Below are positions 1 to 7,473 of a DNA stretch of 64,000 nt, piece after piece. Origin of the DNA: Bradyrhizobium arachidis (GTDB taxonomy: Bacteria; Pseudomonadota; Alphaproteobacteria; Rhizobiales; Xanthobacteraceae); NCBI RefSeq assembly GCF_015291705.1, contig NZ_CP030050.1:9801974-9865973 (forward strand), in the 5' to 3' direction. The position numbers and the translations under genes are program-made. Each line of letters opens with the position of its first letter. Within the stretch, counting starts at the first letter, position 1. The notes below the pieces were generated by a model. That model saw nothing but the letters and a program-made list of their open reading frames with translations. It was not told the DNA's origin and ran no database searches.

Positions 1-551
1 TCGATGACATAGTCGATGTAATCGTCGAGATCGAAGCCTTCGCTGAGCGGCACCATGCGTGCATCGGCCCAATCGGTGATGTAGACTTCATGCGCCGGCA
101 GGAAGGCCTCGACCGTGCCGCGAAGCAGGGTCGCATAGTGGCCGGACATCGGCGCGACGATCAGCACGCGCGGCTGCGGGCTGCGCAGCGGACGGGCGAA
201 CTTGCGATCGAAGTAGAGCAGCTTGCAGAACGGCTTTTCCCAGACCGAGCGGACCTCGACGGGGACGCGGATGCCGTTGACCTCGGTGTCGTCGAGGCCC
301 CATTCCGGCTTGCCGTAGCGGCGCGTGGTGCGTTCGAACAATTCGCAGGCGGCGGCAACGGACTTGCCGACCTCGGTGCGCGCCCAGGGATTGAGGGGAT
401 TCTGAAACAGCAGCTTGGTCGCATCGGTGACCGCACGCGCCGGATTGAGAGAGGCCTGTGCCATCTCGTACATCCAGTACATCGGCGTCGTCAGGACCGG
501 ACTGCCTTCTGCAGCCAGGGGCGGCGCGCCGCCGAACTCACCAATAGGCAT
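1..551 (-). CDS. phaZ: Intracellular polyhydroxyalkanoate depolymerase, N-terminal part (runs off left edge)
   Basis: The reading frame stays open from the start at 551 to the window edge, so about 183 N-terminal residues are visible. The protein opens MPIGEFGGAPP and then shows YWMYEMAQASLNPAR, a block of the NPLNPWARTEVGK type, and RRYGKPEWGL. These resemble the N-terminus of intracellular PHB/PHA depolymerases, which break down stored polyhydroxybutyrate granules in the cytoplasm. The catalytic Ser-Asp-His core lies outside the window. An AGAGGA ribosome site is 8 bases before the ATG at 551, which I prefer over the in-frame ATG at 557, only about 2 bases from it. Family assignment is by recognition only. 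Confidence 0.8.
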   Translation of the reverse strand, partial: MPIGEFGGAPPLAAEGSPVLTTPMYWMYEMAQASLNPARAVTDATKLLFQNPLNPWARTEVGKSVAAACELFERTTRRYGKPEWGLDDTEVNGIRVPVEVRSVWEKPFCKLLYFDRKFARPLRSPQPRVLIVAPMSGHYATLLRGTVEAFLPAHEVYITDWADARMVPLSEGFDLDDYIDYVI

Positions 552-672
552 CGTCATATTCCTCTTCGCATCGCAGCATACTGCCGAATGCGTAATATTG
601 CGTCAATGCATGCTTCCGTACATCTACGGAGCCGCCAGCGCTAAATCAGCCTGAATCCACGAGAAAGTGACG

Positions 673-1491
673 TTATTCACCGGCCGAGAGCAGCGAGCCG
701 TGCTTTTTGGCGCTGCGCAAAAGGGCAAGGAATGCCCCAAAAGAAGCGACCAGAAGCACCGCGTTGATGAGCAACGCATCCAGCATCAGATCGCTCCTAA
801 AGGTGTTCTCGATCAGCAGCGCGCGCATCCCTTCGAACACGTAGGTCGGCGGCAGCGCCCAGGCGACATATTGCAGCCAGACCGGCAGCACGCTGACGGG
901 ATAGTAGACGCAGGCCAGCGGCATGATCGCGAACATCAAGGTCCAGACGATGCTCTCCGCGCCGAGGCCGTTTCGTACGACCAGGCCGGAAACGAAGATG
1001 CCGACCGACCAGCTGGTGAAGATCAGATTGCAGAAGAAGGCGATCAGCGGCAGGCCGAGGGCGTAGACGTTGAAGTGAAATAGGAACAGCGCCAGCAGCG
1101 TCATCGGAATGACGCCGATGGCGAGCCGGATCAGGCTCATGATCATCAGCGACAGCAGAAACTCGATTGGTTTCAGCGGGCTCATCATGAGGTTGCCGAG
1201 ATTGCGCGCCCACATCTCCTCCAGGAAGGAGATGGAGAAGCCGAGCTGGCCGCGGAACAGGATGTCCCAGAGGATCACGGCGCCGATCAGCGTGCCGCCG
1301 GCGCGGGCGAAGAAGCTGGCGTTCTGCGCGATGTAATACTGGATGAAGCCCCAGGTGATGACCTGGAGCGCCGGCCAGTACAGCAGCTCGAGCAGCCGCG
1401 GCCAGGACGACAGCAGCAGGTACCAGTAGCGCAGGATCATCGCGCCGATGCGGTGGGCGGAGATGCCGCGGTGGAGGGAGAGCTCGGTCAT
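673..1491 (-). CDS. ABC-2 type transporter permease
   Basis: This 272-residue protein is dominated by hydrophobic segments, about six, typical of an ABC-2 (exporter) permease of the NodJ/NatB/DrrB type. It would form the membrane channel for the ATPase encoded just upstream at 1709-2509 in the same direction. The two genes are separated by about 217 bases that hold a dispersed palindromic repeat, so they are probably still one transcription unit. Substrate cannot be deduced. The ATG at 1491 gives the full family length; an internal Met at residue 18, just before the first membrane segment, is an alternative start. Confidence 0.85.
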   Translation of the reverse strand: MTELSLHRGISAHRIGAMILRYWYLLLSSWPRLLELLYWPALQVITWGFIQYYIAQNASFFARAGGTLIGAVILWDILFRGQLGFSISFLEEMWARNLGNLMMSPLKPIEFLLSLMIMSLIRLAIGVIPMTLLALFLFHFNVYALGLPLIAFFCNLIFTSWSVGIFVSGLVVRNGLGAESIVWTLMFAIMPLACVYYPVSVLPVWLQYVAWALPPTYVFEGMRALLIENTFRSDLMLDALLINAVLLVASFGAFLALLRSAKKHGSLLSAGE

Positions 1492-1520
1492 AACGGCACC
1501 GTGTAGCCCGGATGAAATCT

Positions 1521-1690
1521 GTCATCCCGTGGCGCGACGTAGTCGCGAGCTATGATGCGCAATTGCGCATCTGAGGATCCATAACCACAGGATTGAATTT
1601 GGCGAAGACTCGGAGTTGCCAATCTCGCCCCACAACCATCGCCTGTGGTTATGGATTCCGGGCTCGCGCTCCGCGCGCCCCGGAATGACA
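1521..1690. repeat. Dispersed palindromic repeat, family A (copy 1)
   Basis: About 170 bases between permease and ATPase genes. Outer arms of the GTCATnCCGnGGCGCG / CGCGCCCCGGAATGAC kind flank inner arms CCATAACCACAGG / CCTGTGGTTATGG, making a long imperfect inverted repeat. This copy carries an extra inner palindrome, ATGCGCAATTGCGCAT, which reappears degenerate near 55840. Other copies are at 5360, 7316, 10753, 18226, 22547, 55806, 59236, 59919 and 60874. Confidence 0.8.
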
Positions 1691-1708
1691 AACGAATACG
1701 GCTACCCC

Positions 1709-2509
1709 TCACCTCGCCGCCTCCTTCGCGCCGTTCACGCGGCCGCGCGCGACGTCCAGAAACACCTCCTCCAGCGTGGTGCGGTTGTAGCGAGCCATGA
1801 TGGCCTCCGGCGTGTCGTCGTCCTCGATGCGGCCGCGCTTCATGATGATGACGCGGTCGCAGAGTCGTTCGACCTCGAGCATGTTGTGCGAGGCCAAAAG
1901 GATGGTGGCGTTGTTTTCCTTGCGATAGCTCATAAGATGCGCCCGCACCCAGTCGGCGGTATCGGGATCGAGCGAGGCGGTCGGCTCGTCCAGCAGCAGC
2001 AATTCGGGCTGGTTGATCAGCGCCTTTGCCAGCGCGACGCGGGTCTTCTGCCCGGCGGAGAGTTTGCCGTTGGCGCGATCGATGAAATCGGTGAGGTCGA
2101 GATCGTCGGCGAGTTTTGCGATGCGATCCGAGAGATGCTTGACTGCGTACAGCTTGCCGAAAACTGTCAGGTTCTGGCGTACCGTGAGCCGCATCGGCAT
2201 GTCGACATAGGGGCTCTCGAAATTCATCCGCCCCAGCACGGCCGCGCTCTCCTCGGGCATCTCATGACCGAGCACCTGCACGCGGCCGGAGGTCGGCAGC
2301 ACCAGGCCCATGATCATCGCGATGGTCGTGGTCTTGCCGGCGCCGTTGCCGCCGAGCAGCCCGGTGATGCTGCCGCGCGGCAGCGAAAAGGAGATGTCGT
2401 CGACGGCGCGGGTCTGCTTGTAGACCTTGACCAGATGATCGACCGCAATCGCCGGGGAGCTGTGCTCCGCGACAGTCGGCCGACTTGAAGCCTTGCCATT
2501 CTCGGTCAT
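1709..2509 (-). CDS. ABC transporter ATP-binding protein (ABC-2 exporter type)
   Basis: This 266-residue cytoplasmic ATPase has Walker A GGNGAGKTT, signature LSAGQKTRVALAKAL, Walker B LLLLDEP and a switch histidine in LLASHNM. It resembles the NatA/CcmA/DrrA class that pairs with ABC-2 permeases, and the permease gene lies immediately downstream at 673-1491. The ATG at 2509 (MTENGKAS) gives normal family length. A longer in-frame start at 2659 would overlap the divergent regS gene. The exported substrate is unknown. Confidence 0.9.
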   Translation of the reverse strand: MTENGKASSRPTVAEHSSPAIAVDHLVKVYKQTRAVDDISFSLPRGSITGLLGGNGAGKTTTIAMIMGLVLPTSGRVQVLGHEMPEESAAVLGRMNFESPYVDMPMRLTVRQNLTVFGKLYAVKHLSDRIAKLADDLDLTDFIDRANGKLSAGQKTRVALAKALINQPELLLLDEPTASLDPDTADWVRAHLMSYRKENNATILLASHNMLEVERLCDRVIIMKRGRIEDDDTPEAIMARYNRTTLEEVFLDVARGRVNGAKEAAR

Positions 2510-2605
2510 GCTGGCCGTTCTTCTGCTATTGCAGCGGATAGCGCAAGGCTTGTAATCCGGTGGTTCCGCCAGCCCTGCGCTTGTGATCGAGAAGGCACCG
2601 CCACA

Positions 2606-3937
2606 TTGGCCGATATGACCGAAATCGCCGCTTCCGGCTTCCGCCCCGCGCAGCGGCATATCCGGCTCGACACGATCCTGCGGCTGCGCTGGCTCGCCGT
2701 GCTCGGCCAGCTCGCCGCGATCTTTATCGTGGCGCAGGGGCTGGAGTTCAACGTCGAGATCGTCCCCTGCGTCAGCATCATCGCCCTGTCGGCGGCGCTC
2801 AATCTGGGACTCCAGACCGCGGCCAATCCGATGCAGCGGCTGGAGCCGATGCAGGCGGCCGGGCTGCTCGCGCTGAACATCGTGGAGCTGGCCGGGCTAT
2901 TGTTCTTCACCGGCGGACTGCAGAACCCGTTCTCGTTCCTTTTCCTCGCGCCGGTGCTGATCTCGGCGACCGCGCTGCCGGCCCGCTTCACCTTCGGCCT
3001 CGGCCTCCTGGCCGTTGCCTGCGCATCGATCCTGTTCTTCTTCCATTTTCCGCTGCCCTGGGATTCCGACGATCCCCTGGTGCTGCCGCCGATCTATCTC
3101 GTCGGCGTCTGGCTCTCGATCGTGCTCGCGATCGGCGTCACCAGCCTCTATTCGTTCCAGGTGACCGAGGAGGCGCGCAAGCTTGCGGACGCGCTGGCCG
3201 CGACCGAGCTGGTGCTGACGCGCGAGCAGCATCTGACCCAGCTCGATGGCCTTGCCGCCGCCGCCGCGCACGAGCTCGGCACGCCGCTCGCGACCATCTT
3301 CCTGATCTCGCGCGAATTGGAAAAGACCGTGAAGGATCCGGTCTTTGCCGCCGATTTGAAGACGCTGCGCGAGCAGACCCAGCGCTGCCGCGACATATTG
3401 AGCAAGATCACCCAGCTCTCCTCCACCGGCGCGCCGTTCGACCGCATGAAGCTGTCCGAGCTGATCGAGGAAGTGGTGGCCCCGCACCGCGATTTCGGTG
3501 TCGAGATCAAGGTGCGGATCGCGGTGACGGCCGCCGCCGAGCCGGTCGGCTCGCGCAATCCGGCGATCCTCTACGGCGTCGGCAACATCGTCGAGAACGC
3601 GGTCGATTTCGCCCACACCACCGTCGAGGTCAATGCCTGGTGGAACAAGGACGCGATCGAGCTCGTGATCTCCGACGACGGCCCCGGCATTCCCCCCGAT
3701 ATCCTTAACAGGATCGGCGAGCCCTATCTGTCGCGGCGGCGCACCGTCGATGACGTCGGCGGCGAGCGGCGCGGCCTCGGGCTTGGCGTGTTCATCGCGC
3801 GCACGCTGCTGGAACGTACCGGCGCCAAGGTCTCGTTTACCAACCGGACCTTCCCGGAACACGGTGCAGTGGTGCAAGTCACGTGGCCGCGAGAGCGTTT
3901 TGAGGCTATCGAGACGCTCGAAGAAACAATAGGATAG
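2606..3937 (+). CDS. regS: Redox-sensing histidine kinase RegS (ActS/RegB/PrrB family)
   Basis: This 443-residue membrane kinase has about six membrane segments in residues 25-185, then an H-box (AAAAHELGTPLATI, His222) and a C-terminal ATPase with N and G boxes (NIVENAVDF, SDDGPGIPP, GLGLGVFIA). Two hallmarks of RegB kinases are present. GGLQNPF at 103-109 is the ubiquinone-binding motif, and Cys261 in QRCRDIL corresponds to the redox-active cysteine. In this family the kinase phosphorylates RegR/ActR under low oxygen; in Bradyrhizobium RegSR activates nifA and energy-metabolism genes. The TTG start at 2606 is chosen because GAGAAGG sits 10 bases upstream; the ATG at 2615 would be 19 bases away. 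The partner regulator follows after 103 bases. Confidence 0.93.
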   Translation: MADMTEIAASGFRPAQRHIRLDTILRLRWLAVLGQLAAIFIVAQGLEFNVEIVPCVSIIALSAALNLGLQTAANPMQRLEPMQAAGLLALNIVELAGLLFFTGGLQNPFSFLFLAPVLISATALPARFTFGLGLLAVACASILFFFHFPLPWDSDDPLVLPPIYLVGVWLSIVLAIGVTSLYSFQVTEEARKLADALAATELVLTREQHLTQLDGLAAAAAHELGTPLATIFLISRELEKTVKDPVFAADLKTLREQTQRCRDILSKITQLSSTGAPFDRMKLSELIEEVVAPHRDFGVEIKVRIAVTAAAEPVGSRNPAILYGVGNIVENAVDFAHTTVEVNAWWNKDAIELVISDDGPGIPPDILNRIGEPYLSRRRTVDDVGGERRGLGLGVFIARTLLERTGAKVSFTNRTFPEHGAVVQVTWPRERFEAIETLEETIG

Positions 3938-4040
3938 ACCGCGACCTAGGGTCGCACAGCAGGGCCGATCGACTATAGGCGGCCTTGGCACCGCCCGATT
4001 GCGACGCCATATGTAGACGCGCTGGAGAGAGGACAACACC

Positions 4041-4595
4041 TTGAACGCCATCGCCGAACTGAACGAACAGGCCGACCGCTCGCTGCTCATCGTGGAAGAC
4101 GACAAGCCGTTCCTGGAGCGGTTGTCGCGCGCGATGGAGACCCGCGGCTTTGCTGTGACGTCGTGCGACACCGTCTCCGACGGTCTTGCGCAGATCGGCA
4201 AGGCGGCGCCGGCATTCGCCGTCGTCGACTTGCGGCTCGGTGACGGCAACGGCCTCGACGTGGTCTCGGCGCTGAAGAAGAAGCGTCCCGACGCGCGCGC
4301 GATCGTGCTGACCGGCTATGGCAACATCGCCACCGCCGTGACTGCGGTGAAGATGGGCGCGATCGATTATCTGTCCAAGCCCGCGGATGCCGACGACGTC
4401 GTCGCCGCGCTGCTTTCGACCAGCGCGGAGAAGTCCGAGCTGCCGACCAACCCGATGTCGGCCGACCGCGTCCGCTGGGAGCACATCCAGCGCATCTACG
4501 AGATGTGCAACCGCAACGTCTCGGAAACCGCGCGACGGCTCAACATGCACCGCCGCACGCTGCAGCGAATTCTCGCAAAGCGCGCGCCGCGGTAG
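4041..4595 (+). CDS. regR: Response regulator RegR (ActR/RegA/PrrA family)
   Basis: This 184-residue regulator has a receiver domain (acidic pair VEDD, phospho-acceptor Asp63 in VVDLRLGDGNG, LTGYG, conserved Lys in LSKPAD), a short proline-containing linker, and a C-terminal Fis-type helix-turn-helix (NVSETARRLNMHRRTLQRIL). The last is nearly invariant in RegA/ActR proteins. It is the target of the kinase at 2606-3937 and binds DNA when phosphorylated. A TTG start at 4041 is used, preceded by GGAGAGAGGA. The partner kinase also uses TTG, which may keep both at low, matched levels (inference). Confidence 0.95.
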   Translation: MNAIAELNEQADRSLLIVEDDKPFLERLSRAMETRGFAVTSCDTVSDGLAQIGKAAPAFAVVDLRLGDGNGLDVVSALKKKRPDARAIVLTGYGNIATAVTAVKMGAIDYLSKPADADDVVAALLSTSAEKSELPTNPMSADRVRWEHIQRIYEMCNRNVSETARRLNMHRRTLQRILAKRAPR

Positions 4596-4620
4596 TTTTC
4601 CGCAACTACCGATCGCTCAC

Positions 4621-4726
4621 CGTCACCCTGAGGTGGCCGCGCAGCGGCCCTCGAAGGGCGACGGCCCGGCTGCATCGGGGCCGTGCATCCTTCGAGGCTC
4701 GCTACGCTCGCACCTCAGGATGACGG
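4621..4726. repeat. Dispersed palindromic repeat, family B (copy 1)
   Basis: About 106 bases after regR, with CACCCTGAGGTG-type and CACCTCAGGATGACGG-type ends and inner arms GGCCCTCGAAGG / CATCCTTCGAGG. Related copies are at 51631 and 58389. It may fold as a hairpin in the regSR 3' region. Confidence 0.75.
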
Positions 4727-4737
4727 ATCGACAGGTA

Positions 4738-4816
4738 TCGTAGGGTGGGCAAAGGCGTGAAGCGCCGTGCCCACCATCTCTAATTGGTGGGCACGCTTCG
4801 CTTTGCCCACCCTACG
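4738..4816. repeat. Dispersed palindromic repeat, family C (copy 1)
   Basis: A near-perfect inverted repeat: CGTAGGGTGGGCAAAG at the left pairs with CTTTGCCCACCCTACG at the right, with inner GCCCACC / GGTGGGC arms. A second, more diverged copy lies at 18354-18454. It sits between convergent regR and mmcB and could act as a bidirectional transcription stop, though there is no T-run. Confidence 0.85.
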
Positions 4817-4837
4817 GCACCTTTGTTCGCGGCGCCG

Positions 4838-5329
4838 CTATTCCCAAAAATCCGCGTGGCCTTGCGGATCGACCAGGCGGTTGATCCGTAACGCTGCCGC
4901 CATCGCGAAACGCACCGTCATCTGCTTGCGCGTCGGCGCGGGCAGCTTGTGCTCGGGCGCCTCGCACTGCATGTGCGCGCCGTAGGCGTCCGCGACGATC
5001 AGGCCGGTATCTCCAGGAAAGATCTCGCACGGCAGATCCTGCGTGAAGGCGAAGAACAGCCGGTCGCAATGGGCGCGGTATTCGTGCCATTTCTGGTCGG
5101 CGCGCAGATCCTCGACCGACGATTTGATCTCGACGATCCAGATCTCGCCGCGCTCGTTCAGCGCGACGAGATCGGCGCGCCGGCCCGAGGGCAGCGGCAA
5201 TTCGCTGATGCAGGAGAAGCCGAGCGAGCGCAGCAGCCGCGCGGTGCCGCGCGCGATGGCGAGCGCGGTCTCGGACTGGCGACGGTCCGGCGGCGGAACA
5301 AGGGCGACGTTGCGGGCGGTATTGTCCAT
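4838..5329 (-). CDS. mmcB: MmcB family DNA repair protein
   Basis: This 163-residue protein matches my knowledge of the MmcB (former DUF1052) family, a PD-(D/E)XK nuclease-fold protein tied to mitomycin C resistance in Caulobacter. Visible nuclease-fold features are RRADLVAL followed by WIVEIKSSVEDLRAD, which supply the acidic and E-x-K residues. The C-terminus (KQMTVRFAMAAALRINR, DPQGHADF) is characteristic. It is a lone gene, convergent with regR and divergent from the GH13 gene. No strong ribosome site precedes the ATG at 5329. Confidence 0.85.
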   Translation of the reverse strand: MDNTARNVALVPPPDRRQSETALAIARGTARLLRSLGFSCISELPLPSGRRADLVALNERGEIWIVEIKSSVEDLRADQKWHEYRAHCDRLFFAFTQDLPCEIFPGDTGLIVADAYGAHMQCEAPEHKLPAPTRKQMTVRFAMAAALRINRLVDPQGHADFWE

Positions 5330-5359
5330 GGCGGGAGATTAGCCGATTCCGTTCTGCCC

Positions 5360-5508
5360 GTCATTCCGGGGCGCGACGAAGTCGCAAGCCCGGAATCCAT
5401 AACCACAGGGAGGAGTTGTGGAGCGAAGTGGATCACTCCTGATCTTCGCAACACGACTTCCTGCGGTTATGGGTCCCGGGCTCGCGCTACGCGCGCCCCG
5501 GGACGACA
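5360..5508. repeat. Dispersed palindromic repeat, family A (copy 2)
   Basis: A full-length copy: TCATTCCGGGGCGCG at the left, CCATAACCACAGG and CCTGCGGTTATGGG inside, GCGCGCCCCGGGACGAC at the right. It occupies most of the gap between mmcB and the GH13 gene, so that gene's promoter must lie within or after it. Confidence 0.85.
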
Positions 5509-5600
5509 GAGAGTGTGAGGCGACGCGCGGAACCTCCCCTCCCCCACGCACTTATCACGCAGCCGCCACACCTCGGCGGGGACATCGAGGCCGCCCGCGC

Positions 5601-7301
5601 ATGATCGACGATCTCTGGTACAAGAACGGCGTGATCTATTGCCTCTCCGTCGGCACCTATATGGATGCGAACGGCGACGGCGTCGGCGATTTCAAGGGCC
5701 TGCTCCGCCGGCTCGACTACCTGCACGGGCTCGGCATCACCACGATCTGGCTGATGCCGTTCCAGACCTCGCCGGGCCGCGACGACGGCTACGACATCGC
5801 CGACTATTACAGCGTCGATTCCCGCTACGGCACGCTGGGCGATTTCGTCGAGTTCACCCATGGCTGCCAGCAGCGCGGCATCCGCGTCATCATCGATCTC
5901 GTCGTCAACCACACCTCGGACCAGCATCACTGGTTCAAGGAGGCGCGGCGCGACAAGAGCTCGCCCTATCGCGACTGGTATGTGTGGTCCGACAAGAAGC
6001 CGGCCAATGCCAACAAGGGCATGGTGTTTCCCGGCGTGCAGAAATCGACCTGGACGCGCGACAAGGACTCCGGCGCCTACTATTTCCACCGCTTCTACGA
6101 TTTCCAGCCCGATCTCAACACCTCGAACCCGCATGTGCAGGCCGAGATCCTGAAGATCATGGGCTTCTGGATCCAGCTCGGCGTCTCCGGCTTCCGCATG
6201 GATGCCGTGCCCTTCGTGATCTCCACCAAGGGCGCCAAGGTGAAGAAGCCGGTCGAGCAGTACGACATGCTGCGCGCGTTCCGCGAATTCCTGCAATGGC
6301 GCCAGGGCGACGCCATCATCCTTGCCGAAGCCAATGTGCTGCCGGAAACCGACCTCGACTATTTCGGCCGCGATGCCGACCGCATGCACATGATGTTCAA
6401 CTTCCAGGTCAACCAGCACCTGTTCTATGCGCTGGCCTCCGCCGATTCCCGCCCGCTGGCCAAGGCGTTGAAAGCAACGAAACCGCGGCCGGCCTCGGCG
6501 CAATGGGGCCTGTTCCTGCGCAATCACGACGAGCTCGATCTCGGACGGCTGACGAAAACGCAGCGCGAGGTGGTGTTCAAAAGCTTTGGTCCCGACAAGG
6601 ACATGCAGCTCTACGACCGCGGCATCCGCCGCCGCCTTGCTCCGATGCTGGGCGGCGACCGCAGGCGGCTCGAGCTCGCCTACAGCCTGATGTGCACGCT
6701 GCCGGGAACGCCCGTGATCCGCTACGGCGACGAGATCGCGATGGGCGATGATCTCTCGCTGCCCGAGCGCAATTGCGCGCGCACGCCGATGCAATGGTCG
6801 ACCGAGCCGCATGGCGGCTTCACCAAGAGCGACAAGCCGGCCTGCCCCGTGATCGACCAGGGGCCTTACGGCTACCCGCACGTCAATGTCGCAAAGCAGC
6901 GGCGCGATCCCAACTCGATGCTGAACTGGACCGAGCGCATCGTGCGCATGCGGAAAGAAGTGCCGGAGATCGGCTGGGGCGATTTCGCTGTCATCCCTCT
7001 ACGCGATCCCGCCGTGTTCATTATCCGCTACGACTGGCGCAACAATTCGGTGCTGTTCGTGCACAATCTCGACGAGAAGCCGCGCGAGATCGCGTTCTCG
7101 GCGGGGCTGCCGGATGATGCCGGCGCGCACCTGATCAATCTGCTCGCGGAAGATCACAGCCACGCCGACAAGCGCGGCCAGCACCGCGTCGTGCTGGAGC
7201 CCTATGGCTATCGCTGGTATCGCGTCGGCGGGCTGGATTATCTGTTGAAGCGGGATGATATCGACGAGCATACGGTGCGAGGGAAGAAGCATCCGGGGTA
7301 G
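5601..7301 (+). CDS. GH13 alpha-amylase-family glucosidase/transglycosylase (trehalose-synthase-like)
   Basis: This 566-residue TIM-barrel enzyme carries the conserved GH13 regions: DLVVNHTSDQ, GFRMDAV (nucleophile Asp201), ILAEANV (acid/base Glu243) and LRNHDELD (Asp310). The N-terminus (VIYCLSVGTYMDANGDGVGDFKG) and the second domain (CTLPGTPVIRYGDEIAMGDD, RTPMQWS) resemble trehalose synthase-like and oligo-1,6-glucosidase members. It is shorter than trehalose synthases with a fused maltokinase. A role in trehalose, maltose or glycogen metabolism is likely but the substrate is not proven. The ATG at 5601 is chosen because extending further upstream would translate the palindromic repeat. It converges with a second GH13 gene at 7474-9072. 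Confidence 0.85.
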   Translation: MIDDLWYKNGVIYCLSVGTYMDANGDGVGDFKGLLRRLDYLHGLGITTIWLMPFQTSPGRDDGYDIADYYSVDSRYGTLGDFVEFTHGCQQRGIRVIIDLVVNHTSDQHHWFKEARRDKSSPYRDWYVWSDKKPANANKGMVFPGVQKSTWTRDKDSGAYYFHRFYDFQPDLNTSNPHVQAEILKIMGFWIQLGVSGFRMDAVPFVISTKGAKVKKPVEQYDMLRAFREFLQWRQGDAIILAEANVLPETDLDYFGRDADRMHMMFNFQVNQHLFYALASADSRPLAKALKATKPRPASAQWGLFLRNHDELDLGRLTKTQREVVFKSFGPDKDMQLYDRGIRRRLAPMLGGDRRRLELAYSLMCTLPGTPVIRYGDEIAMGDDLSLPERNCARTPMQWSTEPHGGFTKSDKPACPVIDQGPYGYPHVNVAKQRRDPNSMLNWTERIVRMRKEVPEIGWGDFAVIPLRDPAVFIIRYDWRNNSVLFVHNLDEKPREIAFSAGLPDDAGAHLINLLAEDHSHADKRGQHRVVLEPYGYRWYRVGGLDYLLKRDDIDEHTVRGKKHPG

Positions 7302-7315
7302 ATGCGGCCGCCTGC

Positions 7316-7472
7316 GTCATTCCGGGGCGCGCCACTCGGCGCGAGCCCGGAATCCATAACCACGGGCAGGAGTGTGGCGCGAGCAGGTCACTCCGAGTCT
7401 TCGCCAAACTGCTCCCTGTGGTTATGGGTCCCGGATCGGCGCGCCGCTTCGCTGCGCTTGTCCGGGACGACG
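7316..7472. repeat. Dispersed palindromic repeat, family A (copy 3)
   Basis: A complete copy filling the space between two convergent GH13 genes. Inner arms CCATAACCACGGG and CTGTGGTTATGGG, outer arms GTCATTCCGGGGCGCG and TTGTCCGGGACGACGG. Its position suggests it could terminate both transcripts. Confidence 0.8.
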
Positions 7473-7473
7473 G

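Noticed and set aside
4041..4595. Possible alternative that the regSR pair is a generic NtrB/NtrC system
   Set aside because: The quinone motif, redox cysteine and RegA-type HTH are specific to RegSR/ActSR, and no AAA+ domain is present.
5418..5600. N-terminal extension of the GH13 gene
   Set aside because: It would translate a palindromic repeat; the family starts near MIDDLWYKNGV.
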